Of a stretch of DNA of 35,967 bases, positions 16,460 to 24,042 are shown piece after piece. Position numbers and translations under genes: made by a program. Origin of the DNA: Chloroflexota bacterium (GTDB lineage Bacteria > Chloroflexota > Anaerolineae > Aggregatilineales > Phototrophicaceae). The notes beneath the pieces are model-generated. The model saw nothing but the letters and a program-made list of their open reading frames with translations, was not told the DNA's origin and did no database searches. Location of the stretch: the NCBI GenBank assembly GCA_009841405.1, contig VXLV01000013.1:1-35967 (forward strand), read 5' to 3'. The number at the start of each line of letters is the position of its first letter. Position 1 is the first letter of the stretch.

Positions 16460-16484
16460 GGGCGACATGATATGTCGCCACTGC
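16460..16484 (-). repeat. REP-like palindrome, copy 5
   Basis: GGGCGACAT, loop GAT, ATGTCGCCA and a degenerate foot CTGC, giving one stem mismatch. It pairs with copy 4 as an inverted couple. The rest of the 230-base gap (16369-16598) shows no gene or clear promoter. Confidence 0.65.
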
Positions 16485-16598
16485 AACTCGTGTATTTTCA
16501 AGTGTTGCATGACTTGATTTCATTTGCTTCGGCTTACCTGTTGCCCTTGGGCGCGGTGTCAAATGCACCTGCCATTGTAGGGCAGGGCGCCAGCCGGC

Positions 16599-17381
16599 TC
16601 AAGTGGCGATGCCCATTGCGCGCAGCTGATCGACTGCGCTGATCAGGTATTGCGTCTCGATGTAGCGCTGGCGCGGACCGTAGTGCATATCGACCGGGAA
16701 GTCGGGGTCGCGCGCGGGCGAGGGATGCGCGACGATCTCGACCGTGCCGTCCATTCCGGCGATGCGCGCGCAGAATTCGTCGACGGGGCGCGTGACGTGG
16801 CTTTGAATCGCCGTCATGTAGTCGGGCATGGCGAAGGCGGATTGCGGGCTTTTGCGTTGGGCGCGCTGAAAGGGGTTGCGCGGCGACAGGCTGGCGCGGA
16901 AGTTGTGCGCGCGCACCCATTCCACTTCGTAGCGCTCGGCCAGTTCGTGCACGATGCGGCGCAGCAGCGGAATGGCGTGGAAGTGGTGATGCGACGAAAT
17001 ATGCTGCGGCCGCAGCCCGACATCGGTGAAGCGCCGCATCTGCGCGTCTAGTTCGCGCCGGATCCAGTCGACCGCGCCGGCGCTGAAAAAGTGCGAACGA
17101 ACGTACAAGCTTAGATTGCTGCGAAAGCTGAAGTCCTCGTTTAGCAGATGCGGGTGGTGGTCGTCAAAAGCGGTGACCGGATGCCCGTCGGTCAGCGCCA
17201 GATGAATGCCGAGGTCCAGCCCCGGGCAATCGCGCAGCAGTTCCAGCGCGTGGCGATGCGCCGGGAAGTTCGTCATCACGCTGGCGGCGGTGAGATAGCC
17301 CCGCCCATGCAAGTCGTGGATCGACTGGTTGATGCCTTCGGAAAGCCCGCAGTCGTCCGCGGTGATGATCAGGCGGAGCAT
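16599..17381 (-). CDS. ChbG/HpnK (YdjC-like) carbohydrate deacetylase
   Basis: Metal-dependent deacetylase-fold protein of the YdjC family, whose members remove acetyl groups from chito-oligosaccharides or hopanoid sugars. The N-terminus MLRLIITADDCG carries the metal-binding Asp pair (Asp9, Asp10). Other family residues are His60 (DLGIHLALTDG), the His cluster around 127-135 (QHISSHHHFH) and His219 (EIVAHPS). The 260-residue length is typical. The ATG at 17381 was chosen because the family starts at the strand leading to ADD; an ATG nine codons upstream is possible but has no better ribosome-binding site. The gene overlaps the end of the phosphatase gene by 13 bases, so the two are probably translated together. 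The substrate is unknown. Confidence 0.9.
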   Translation of the reverse strand: MLRLIITADDCGLSEGINQSIHDLHGRGYLTAASVMTNFPAHRHALELLRDCPGLDLGIHLALTDGHPVTAFDDHHPHLLNEDFSFRSNLSLYVRSHFFSAGAVDWIRRELDAQMRRFTDVGLRPQHISSHHHFHAIPLLRRIVHELAERYEVEWVRAHNFRASLSPRNPFQRAQRKSPQSAFAMPDYMTAIQSHVTRPVDEFCARIAGMDGTVEIVAHPSPARDPDFPVDMHYGPRQRYIETQYLISAVDQLRAMGIAT

Positions 17382-17953
17382 TGGGTTGACGCGCGGCCAT
17401 GCGCCCATTGCGCGGCGAATTCCGCCAGGACGCGTTGCTGCTGCCGCGTCGGATTGATGAAGGGGCGTATCTGGCGAATGCGTTGCAGCGCCTCATCCGG
17501 CGCCAGTCCGGTGGCGACCAGGTAGGCGGCCGTCATGGTGGGCGCGCGTCCACAGCCGACGGCGCAGTGCACATAGACTTTGCCGCCGCGCTCGATTTCC
17601 GCGTCGATGAATGCCACGCCGCGCGTCAAATCTTCGACGCTGGGCGGCGTGTTGTCGACGGTCGCCAGCTGCAGGTGGCGCTCGCCGGCGATGCCCTTGT
17701 CGATATCGCTGCGCTGGCGCATATTGACCACCGCGGTGATGCCATAATCGAGCAGGCGCCGGTAGCCGCGCTGATAGTAATGCTGCCCGCCGAGCAAGAG
17801 CCCGGGGCGTACCTCGCTCAGTGCCCAGATAGGCGAGCCGACCAGACGCCGATGCAAGACATCGGCCCAGCGCAGGGCGATTGCGCGCGGGCCGGTCTTC
17901 AAGTGCCCGCCCAGCCGCAGCAAGGGATTGGGAGGATTCTGATTGGCTATCAT
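17369..17953 (-). CDS. Dual-specificity protein phosphatase family protein
   Basis: A 194-residue cysteine phosphatase. The signature HCAVGCGR gives catalytic Cys130 and Arg136 of the HCX5R loop, followed by Ala-Pro-Thr where Ser/Thr is expected. Asp100 (TVDNTPPS) is a candidate general acid. Residues 40-62 (IWALSEVRPGLLLGGQ) match the start of the catalytic domain in atypical dual-specificity phosphatases. It may act on phosphoproteins, phospholipids or sugar phosphates. It overlaps the YdjC-type deacetylase downstream. A near-perfect extended -10 element lies six bases before the ATG, suggesting a leaderless mRNA. Confidence 0.9.
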   Translation of the reverse strand: MIANQNPPNPLLRLGGHLKTGPRAIALRWADVLHRRLVGSPIWALSEVRPGLLLGGQHYYQRGYRRLLDYGITAVVNMRQRSDIDKGIAGERHLQLATVDNTPPSVEDLTRGVAFIDAEIERGGKVYVHCAVGCGRAPTMTAAYLVATGLAPDEALQRIRQIRPFINPTRQQQRVLAEFAAQWAHGRASTQCSA

Positions 17954-17959
17954 GCCGGC

Positions 17960-17968
17960 ATTATAGCA
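17960..17968 (-). promoter_or_regulatory. Extended -10 promoter, probably leaderless, for the phosphatase gene
   Basis: The minus strand reads TGCTATAAT, an exact extended -10 (TGnTATAAT), ending six bases before the ATG at 17953. Transcription would start at or within a base or two of the start codon. No good -35 box is needed with an extended -10. Confidence 0.5.
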
Positions 17969-18026
17969 CAGCGGTCAATTGGTTTTGCGGGACGACCTGG
18001 TGGCGGGGGATTCGTATCATGCGCGC

Positions 18027-18051
18027 GGACGGCATGATATGCCGCCCCTAC
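18027..18051 (-). repeat. REP-like palindrome, copy 6
   Basis: GGACGGCAT, loop GAT, ATGCCGCCC and CTAC foot on the plus strand. The upper stem GGCAT/ATGCC differs from other copies by paired changes. There is one mismatch near the base. Confidence 0.7.
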
Positions 18052-18061
18052 AGTCACAGCC

Positions 18062-18086
18062 GTAGGGGCGACCAATCTGGTCGCCC
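18062..18086 (+). repeat. REP-like palindrome, copy 7
   Basis: GTAG foot, perfect stem GGGCGACCA / TGGTCGCCC and loop ATC. Opposite in orientation to copy 6, ten bases away. Confidence 0.75.
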
Positions 18087-18121
18087 GTTCCCGCCATCCA
18101 CAGGCCTGCAAAAGGCGTGTA

Positions 18122-18143
18122 CGGCGAGGTATGCCGCCCCTAC
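18122..18143 (-). repeat. REP-like palindrome, degenerate copy 8
   Basis: Only the right half, ATGCCGCCC plus the CTAC foot, is intact. The left arm is reduced to ACGGC, leaving a short stem. Confidence 0.5.
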
Positions 18144-18169
18144 AATGCGCCCCGCCAAGCGAGCAGATT

Positions 18170-18194
18170 GTAGGAGCGACCAATCTGGTCGCCC
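18170..18194 (+). repeat. REP-like palindrome, copy 9
   Basis: GTAG foot, GAGCGACCA, loop ATC and TGGTCGCCC, with one mismatch at the second stem position. Same subtype as copies 4 and 7. Confidence 0.7.
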
Positions 18195-18217
18195 GTCTCT
18201 AATCGCGAGATTCGTAC

Positions 18218-18242
18218 GGGCGAGCCGGTGGCTCGCCCCTAC
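18218..18242 (-). repeat. REP-like palindrome, copy 10
   Basis: Perfect stem GGGCGAGCC / GGCTCGCCC, loop GGT and CTAC foot on the plus strand. Same subtype as copies 1 and 2. Confidence 0.75.
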
Positions 18243-18301
18243 AATGCGCCCGACCTTTGTGATAGCTTATAGGACTACCTATGCTTAAGGAAGCGCCTAC
18301 C

Positions 18302-18850
18302 ATGAGGCCACTTGAACAACTGGCAGAGCAAGCCGCGCCGCTGCTTAGGCATCCTGCGATTTTGAGCGTCCGCCGCAACCACGGCCTGGAGCACGCCACG
18401 ATTCATATCTTGAATCGCCGGCGTTATACGCTTTCCGGGCGCAGCAGCGGGGGCGGCTTTGTGCTGCTAGGCGATGTCCCGACCGAGCAGGTCGAAAGCG
18501 CCGTGCAAGAAGCGCTGGGGCGGCTCAAGGCGGGCGAGCGCGGCCTGGCGGTTCATCCCAACTGCGGCACGAACCTGGCCGCGACCGGCTTGCTGGCGAC
18601 CAGCGTGGCTTTCATCGGTTTCGCCGGCCGCGGACGCCGCAGCGCCTGGGAACGATTTCCGGCGACGATGGTCATGATGATGGCCGTGCTTCTGTTCTCG
18701 ACGCCGCTGGGCATGAACTTGCAGCGCTACTTCACCACCGAGGGCGATATCGGCGATCTGGAGTTGGTCAGCGTCACGCGCGAGGTCAAGACGCTGCCGC
18801 TATCGGGACAGCAATTGACCCTGCACCGCATCGTGACGGCGCAAGGCTAG
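18302..18850 (+). CDS. DUF6391 family membrane protein
   Basis: A 182-residue protein matching what I know as DUF6391, a family of unknown function found in Chloroflexota and cyanobacteria. The conserved RNHGLEHATIH motif (25-35, with His27, Glu30, His31 and His35) could bind a metal, and HPNCGTN (85-91) is a second conserved patch. Two hydrophobic segments lie near 93-108 and 122-138. The ATG at 18302 was chosen because AAGGAAG ends eight bases upstream; an ATG seven codons earlier is in frame but less well placed. It is followed after 14 bases by holA, so the two are probably co-transcribed. Metal binding is inferred from the His/Glu pattern only. Confidence 0.82.
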   Translation: MRPLEQLAEQAAPLLRHPAILSVRRNHGLEHATIHILNRRRYTLSGRSSGGGFVLLGDVPTEQVESAVQEALGRLKAGERGLAVHPNCGTNLAATGLLATSVAFIGFAGRGRRSAWERFPATMVMMMAVLLFSTPLGMNLQRYFTTEGDIGDLELVSVTREVKTLPLSGQQLTLHRIVTAQG

Positions 18851-18864
18851 CGCAAGGTTTCGCA

Positions 18865-19881
18865 ATGACGGGCGCGCCGCAATTCTACATCTTCCATGGC
18901 GATGACAGCATCAGCCGCGACGAAGCTTTGGCGCGCATGCGTGAATCCATGGGCGAAGACGGCGACCTCAATCGCAGCGAATTTGACGGCGCGCAAACGC
19001 CCGTGCCCGAGGTGCTGGCGGCGGTCAAGTCAATGCCGTTTCTGGCCGACAAACGCCTGGTGATCGTCCGCGGCCTCATCAGCCATATCACGCGCCGGGG
19101 GGCCGGGCAAGCGGGCAAGATCGCCACCGACCGCCTGATCGCCGAATTGCCCGGCTTGCCGGATCACGCCCGCCTGGTGCTGGTGGAGGACGGACTGCTC
19201 AGCGAGAACAATCGCCTGCTCAAAGCCGCGGGATCGCTGGAAAATGGGTTCATCCGCGCCTTCTCAAAGCCGAAGAATCTGACGCGCTGGATCAGCGCGC
19301 GCGCCAGGAGCGAATACGCCGCCGACATCACGCCGCAAGCCGCGGCCGCCATCGCCTCGGTGGTCAGCGACGACCTGCTGCGCGCCGACAACGAAATCTG
19401 TAAACTGGCGGCTTACGTCAATGGCGAGCGGCCCATCAGCGAAGAAGATGTGGCCGCGCTGACGCCTTACGTGCCCGAAGCCAATGTCTTCGAAATGGTG
19501 GACGCGCTGGCGGCCGGCAATGGCGCGCGGGCGCTGGAGTTGATCCAGCAGTCGCTGCATGACGATCCGAGGGACCCGGGCTTCCGGCTCTTCGGGCTGA
19601 TTGTGCGCCAGTTCCGGCTGCTGTTGATGACGCGTGACCATATCGCGAGCGGCGGCGGGTCGCAGGCGCAGACAATCGCCAAGACTTTGGGCGTTCATCC
19701 GTTCACGGCGGGCAAGTTGCCCGGGCAGGCGCGCCGCTTCACCACAGAACAACTGGATGCCATACTCAAGCATTTGCAGCGCTACGATCAGGATATGAAA
19801 ACGGGCCGGATTCAGCCGCGCCTGGCGCTCGACCTGCTGGCGGCTAGCCTCGCCAGCGAAAGACCACGACCGGCTTCATAA
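18865..19881 (+). CDS. holA: DNA polymerase III subunit delta
   Basis: Delta subunit of the clamp loader, which opens the beta sliding clamp during replication. The 338-residue length is typical. The start FYIFHGDDSISRDEALARM is the characteristic first strand and degenerate P-loop region. The segment around MPFLADKRLVIVRGL is the usual clamp-contacting region. The middle domain (about 140-215) includes DDLLRADNEICKLAAYV, and the C-terminal helical domain ends LDLLAAS. Like other delta subunits it lacks a working Walker A motif. It is preceded by the DUF6391 gene and followed after 19 bases by an Mrr-like gene, all on the plus strand. Confidence 0.93.
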   Translation: MTGAPQFYIFHGDDSISRDEALARMRESMGEDGDLNRSEFDGAQTPVPEVLAAVKSMPFLADKRLVIVRGLISHITRRGAGQAGKIATDRLIAELPGLPDHARLVLVEDGLLSENNRLLKAAGSLENGFIRAFSKPKNLTRWISARARSEYAADITPQAAAAIASVVSDDLLRADNEICKLAAYVNGERPISEEDVAALTPYVPEANVFEMVDALAAGNGARALELIQQSLHDDPRDPGFRLFGLIVRQFRLLLMTRDHIASGGGSQAQTIAKTLGVHPFTAGKLPGQARRFTTEQLDAILKHLQRYDQDMKTGRIQPRLALDLLAASLASERPRPAS

Positions 19882-19900
19882 GCGACAAGGACGGAACCTC

Positions 19901-20482
19901 ATGAGCCATGAAGAATTGATGCACTTTGACGGCGAAGCGCCAGCGGCCGCGCTGGATGGCGGCAGTCCGGAAATCAGCCAGACGCCAGTGGACGCGCAGG
20001 AATTGGTCGAGGGGCTGCTTCGCTGGCGCGACGAATTGACCGACTTGCTGGAGCAGCTGCCGACCGACGCCTTCGAGCGGCTGATCTTACAGCTGTTGGC
20101 GAAAGACGGCGTCAGCGATATTGACGTCGGCCACGCCAACGACACCATCGAGGGCACGGGCGTCTTCGGCGGCGGCGGCTTTCTGACATTCCGCGTGTCC
20201 TTCCGCTGCATCCGCGGCGGCAAGCGCATTAGCTCGGCTGAGGTCGATGACTTCCGGCGCGGCGTGATGGTGGGGCGGGCGGACAAGGGCCTGCTGATCA
20301 CCACGGGCAAATTCACGCAGGAGGCGGTGCTCAAGGCGGCCAGCGACCGCGCGCCCGAGATTCGGCTGATCGATGGCGAGGAGCTGGTGGGCAAGCTGAA
20401 GGAGCTGCAGCTGGGCTTGCGGACGGAGCAGGTGCTGGTCGAGCGGGTGATTATTGAGACCGCGTGGTTCGGGGAGTTGTAG
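19901..20482 (+). CDS. Mrr-like restriction endonuclease-fold protein, probably inactive
   Basis: A 193-residue protein with an Mrr-type PD-(D/E)XK fold over residues 50-172. Family segments visible are FERLILQLLAKDGVSDIDV (58-76), VDDFRRGVMVGRADKGLLITTG (115-136) and IRLIDGEELV (154-163). The catalytic residues look changed: the usual GDGGIDG is represented by NDTIEGTG (80-87), and the FQxKR motif by FRCIR (101-105), so the Asp, Gln and Lys of a working site are replaced by Glu84, Arg102 and Ile104. The alignment was made by eye. It may bind DNA without cutting it. It is probably co-transcribed with holA and converges on the STAND NTPase gene with 22 bases between stops. Its G+C matches its upstream neighbours, not the STAND gene. 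Confidence 0.8.
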   Translation: MSHEELMHFDGEAPAAALDGGSPEISQTPVDAQELVEGLLRWRDELTDLLEQLPTDAFERLILQLLAKDGVSDIDVGHANDTIEGTGVFGGGGFLTFRVSFRCIRGGKRISSAEVDDFRRGVMVGRADKGLLITTGKFTQEAVLKAASDRAPEIRLIDGEELVGKLKELQLGLRTEQVLVERVIIETAWFGEL

Positions 20483-20504
20483 GAACGGTTTCTGATATTG
20501 AAGT

Positions 20505-23500
20505 TTATTCGCGACCAAATACCGCTTCCTCAGCTTCTCTGGAATGCCAATAGTTGTACTGGTGGAGAAAGTACTCGTGTCCAGCGATTGCTATCCGCTG
20601 TACTAATTCGTCATTATTGACTCGAAATGTTTCAAACTGCTCGTAACGACTCTTGTAGACATTTGATAAGTTCCCTGAATAGGAAAAAGAATCACCGAAT
20701 GCACGCGAAGCGATGCTCGTCGTGGTGTGCCCGTATTCAAGTGCTAGCTTGGCAAACTCAAACCATTCTGAGTTGACCTTCGGCCTAGAAAGCGGCGCAA
20801 GAGTATCGAGTTCATTGGGCGATAGACTCAAGAGTTTTCTGTACGACTCGGGGCTATCACCTACCAATGCTGCCGCAGTTGAGCTCCAACGATAATCATC
20901 CGGAATCAATTCGATAAAGTACTGTCGTAGCTCCTCATTGAGCCCTGCTACTGCACTACCGATACTTTTCTCGAACCAGAAAGACTCAAATGACTCATCC
21001 TTAAATCTGCTCTCTAGCCACCTTGCGCCTAACTTGGATTCAACTGAAAATATATCCGCAAGCCAATAATCATCGATGTCCTGTCGAGCTACCGCCGAAT
21101 ACTCGACTACAGCGTCTTCCCAATGGGGTCTGAGCCAGTCTTCAATTCTGCCCTTTGGCTTGTGTTGCCATGCTGCTACCGCAAGCTTGCTTACTAGCAT
21201 TCTATTGGGATGGTTGAATAATTTAAGAATCGTGGCTTGGGATAACTGGTCTGACCACAAAAGCAATTCTAATTCACCAAGAAATTCGCCGGCGATATCA
21301 AGCGCAGCTTGTTTTAGGTCATTGGATGCATTCTCTTGAGTAAGAATCAGTTTTACAGCGATGGATTGCAGTTTCGCGGTTTGGAAACAGGATTGAAGGG
21401 CCCGCTTCCATCCACATATTCCTCTATGGACTGCTTCTAGTAAGAAAGGCTCTACGGTATCTACAGGCAGAGATGTTGACCGCATTGCATCAAACCACTT
21501 GAGTGGGTCTGATGTTTTTTCTGCGAGTCGATAACACAAATAAGGTGACAATCGCGGCCAACTCCTGCCCGTCATGCTTATCTCGTTTTCAAAATGCTCA
21601 AGACGTGCGACGATTTCTTTTGGCTCACGTGCAGACCATTGATCGGCGAGTTTGTCGGCATCTTCTTTCCACATGATCTCTTGTTTCGTCCGGTCATTTT
21701 CCAGCCTTTCAATCGGATAAAGAATGTTGATAGCAACGTCTGTAACGATCTCAAAGTCGGGATACGATCTGTTCATTAAGGCCTTAAGTCGATGAAGAAC
21801 ACCGACGTGATCAGAAGCTACTTCTAAAACATCAATTGCCATCTTTTGCGCGAAGTCAGTCATCATTCTGCGAGTGTTCTTGTCAGGACCGTTTCCATGG
21901 AACGGGTAAGCCCAACTTCCGACCGTACTTAGGAATTCCTCCCAGTTTGAAACCGCGTAAACTCGCGTACATTCGATTATCTCTTCCCAAAAGTTCTGTA
22001 GCTTTTGCAGATGTTCATAGATCAAGAAACCGCTATAGATCTTGATTGCACTGCCGCTTCCGGGTTCATTTTCAGAAAAGTCAAAATGTGGCAATACTGC
22101 CAAGAGCATAGCGCTGTAGCCGATGGCAGAATCGTAGTCACTGGACAACCATGATTTGGCACCCTGTAGTATCTTTGCACGGCGATGAAGAGGTTCGGCC
22201 GTTCCCGGATGCGCCTGCTTTATCCAGTCCTGAAGAAGTCGAATTGGATGCTCCGTGTTTGAGTTCAAAGGACGAGTGTCACCAATTGCTTCAGTGAGTA
22301 AGCAAGGAATGACACGCTCAGGTGCATTTTGAAGTAGAGGTCTCGCTATGTGAGAAAGGTTAGCAGTGAAATTATCGATAACCCAATTCGCTTCTTTAGG
22401 ACCCAGCCAAGCATATTCTCTAACAGCTATAAGTGAAGGAGTGCTGTAGCCAAATTGAGAAGACGGCACTATTGGAATCCAACGCATCATCTCATCCATA
22501 AACTCTTTTAGAGGCTTCTGAATCAGACTTGGTGGTACATTTCCCCAGCGGCGTGTGACATGAATAAACTCTCGAACGGTGTCAATGTGTTCTGGCACGG
22601 CAGCAAGTAATTCTTGAAGGCAAGATTCAGGCAAGGCAGTGGCACCGGAGAAAAAGACGTCTCGAATAAGCACATGCCTTAGCGCGGGTGGGCGGACCCT
22701 TATGAAGTCCTTTCTGTTTGACACCTCCGCAATAATCCCGCCGTGCGCAAGATTCGAAAGGTCTTGCCTTAATTGATGTCTCGACATTCTTAACGTTTCC
22801 GATACAGCGTCTTTACCCATACCAGAATTACCGCCGAGCGCAAAACATGCTAACAAACCTGAAACATCACCTGAGATTCTGTTCTTGTAGAATCTAGCGA
22901 TATCGGTTGCCAGCGCTTCTCCAGTGAAAATATCACGCCATCGGCCTTGTAAAGCAAAATACGCGAGTGTTCCAGCGAGTCCTGGCAAACCTCCCGCCTG
23001 CGCTACTATCTCGTTTACAAGCCAATGGTTTCGGATGATGCCCGCGTTGATCACAATCTCGGCGACGTCATCCTGTGACAATCGCTTCAGTTCGTGTGCG
23101 TTTTCTGGTCTAGCATTTAGTTTTTTGGCTGTGTCGTCTCTGTCCCCGTTCCAGCAGGTAGCCAATATGTCGAAGTCTCCGCGAATCTCTTGGCGGAGTC
23201 GTCTTAACTTTGCAAGAAACTCAAGGTCTGCGTGTGCGTCGTCTACTATTACAGTCTTAGGCTGTTGATCGCGAATTGCATTCGCAATTTCTCCCAAATC
23301 GTCGTCGACCAAGAACAGTGCGCCAGATTCTTTGTCCATTGCCAGTTCGTAAAGCAGTGAAGTTTTTCCGGCTCCTGGTTCACCAACAAGCAATCTGTCT
23401 CCATGAGACTTTCGGAGCCACTCCCTAGCTGCGGTACGACCGATTAGGTTAGATACTGGCAACGGTCGACTAGTCAATGGGATGACCGATAGCGCCGATG

Positions 23501-23948
23501 GCTGACCTGTCAAATGTAGAAGCTCTTTGCACCACTTGGAGTCGTGGTACAAGCGTGCCGCGATCCCGGACTGATCGACAATTTGAAGAAGCGTAAAGTC
23601 TAACTCACGGGCTTTCTCTGTGAGATTCTGTTGCCTTCTTGGCGTTAGTGAGCGTGAGGTTGCTACTATACAAACTCTGGCGAGTCCCCCGTCGCATTTG
23701 TATTTCTTCAAATTCCTTTCCAAATTTCCACTGACATCGTTGCTGATTGTCGAGACAATGGGAATACGTTCACCCTCTCTATCGGCGACTGCGCCATCCA
23801 TTCCGCTATCGCTGCCACCGCGTATTGGCACAGCAAACACTCTGTCATGTTTTCGCAGTAAGTCAGGAACACAGTCTTCAAACACGTAAGGATTGAGTTT
23901 GCCATTGAGACGTTCTAGTATTTTTGTGTAGTGGGGATCAAAGTGCAT
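20505..23948 (-). CDS. STAND-type NTPase with N-terminal Mrr-like nuclease-fold domain (putative defence protein)
   Basis: A 1147-residue protein. Residues 1-100 resemble a PD-(D/E)XK domain: FEDCVPDLL (23-31) and GGSDSGMDG with Asp51, but IVSTIS (64-69) where Gln-x-Lys is expected. A P-loop ATPase follows: Walker A GEPGAGKT (189-196), Walker B VIVDDAH (233-239) and the GLPG motif (320-323) of STAND/NACHT-like proteins. A winged-helix region (364-430) comes next, then about 700 residues, mostly helical by eye, likely a repeat sensor. Antiviral STAND (Avs) proteins share this effector-ATPase-sensor order, so a role in phage defence is inferred, not shown. The ATG at 23948 is preceded by AGAAGGTGA at ideal spacing, better than an upstream ATG at 24005. 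G+C is markedly lower than in neighbours, a sign of transfer. Confidence 0.85.
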   Translation of the reverse strand: MHFDPHYTKILERLNGKLNPYVFEDCVPDLLRKHDRVFAVPIRGGSDSGMDGAVADREGERIPIVSTISNDVSGNLERNLKKYKCDGGLARVCIVATSRSLTPRRQQNLTEKARELDFTLLQIVDQSGIAARLYHDSKWCKELLHLTGQPSALSVIPLTSRPLPVSNLIGRTAAREWLRKSHGDRLLVGEPGAGKTSLLYELAMDKESGALFLVDDDLGEIANAIRDQQPKTVIVDDAHADLEFLAKLRRLRQEIRGDFDILATCWNGDRDDTAKKLNARPENAHELKRLSQDDVAEIVINAGIIRNHWLVNEIVAQAGGLPGLAGTLAYFALQGRWRDIFTGEALATDIARFYKNRISGDVSGLLACFALGGNSGMGKDAVSETLRMSRHQLRQDLSNLAHGGIIAEVSNRKDFIRVRPPALRHVLIRDVFFSGATALPESCLQELLAAVPEHIDTVREFIHVTRRWGNVPPSLIQKPLKEFMDEMMRWIPIVPSSQFGYSTPSLIAVREYAWLGPKEANWVIDNFTANLSHIARPLLQNAPERVIPCLLTEAIGDTRPLNSNTEHPIRLLQDWIKQAHPGTAEPLHRRAKILQGAKSWLSSDYDSAIGYSAMLLAVLPHFDFSENEPGSGSAIKIYSGFLIYEHLQKLQNFWEEIIECTRVYAVSNWEEFLSTVGSWAYPFHGNGPDKNTRRMMTDFAQKMAIDVLEVASDHVGVLHRLKALMNRSYPDFEIVTDVAINILYPIERLENDRTKQEIMWKEDADKLADQWSAREPKEIVARLEHFENEISMTGRSWPRLSPYLCYRLAEKTSDPLKWFDAMRSTSLPVDTVEPFLLEAVHRGICGWKRALQSCFQTAKLQSIAVKLILTQENASNDLKQAALDIAGEFLGELELLLWSDQLSQATILKLFNHPNRMLVSKLAVAAWQHKPKGRIEDWLRPHWEDAVVEYSAVARQDIDDYWLADIFSVESKLGARWLESRFKDESFESFWFEKSIGSAVAGLNEELRQYFIELIPDDYRWSSTAAALVGDSPESYRKLLSLSPNELDTLAPLSRPKVNSEWFEFAKLALEYGHTTTSIASRAFGDSFSYSGNLSNVYKSRYEQFETFRVNNDELVQRIAIAGHEYFLHQYNYWHSREAEEAVFGRE

Positions 23949-24009
23949 AAACCGTTCACCTTCTTGCTTTCTGCGATAGATACATTCTAAGTTCAAAAGA
24001 CGCAATTGC

Positions 24010-24026
24010 CTTCATGAAGATGTCAA
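24010..24026 (-). promoter_or_regulatory. TTGACA box next to a CTTCATGAAG palindrome upstream of the STAND gene
   Basis: On the minus strand a perfect TTGACA (24021-24026) is followed one base later by the 10-base palindrome CTTCATGAAG (24010-24019). No matching -10 element lies at 17 bases, so this may be an operator-like site or chance. It sits 62-78 bases upstream of the STAND start. Confidence 0.25.
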
Positions 24027-24042
24027 GACAGAATACGCCCCC

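Larger units (their letters stand above)
17954..18301. other. Divergent intergenic region with a REP-like cluster
   Basis: Between the phosphatase gene (minus) and the DUF6391 gene (plus) lie an extended -10 element for the phosphatase (17960-17968), five palindromic repeats in alternating orientation (18027-18242) and the ribosome-binding site AAGGAAG of the DUF6391 gene (18287-18293). No other gene is seen. Confidence 0.7.

Noticed and set aside
18027..18242. CRISPR array
   Set aside because: Repeats alternate in orientation, differ in subtype and have irregular spacers; no cas genes are nearby.
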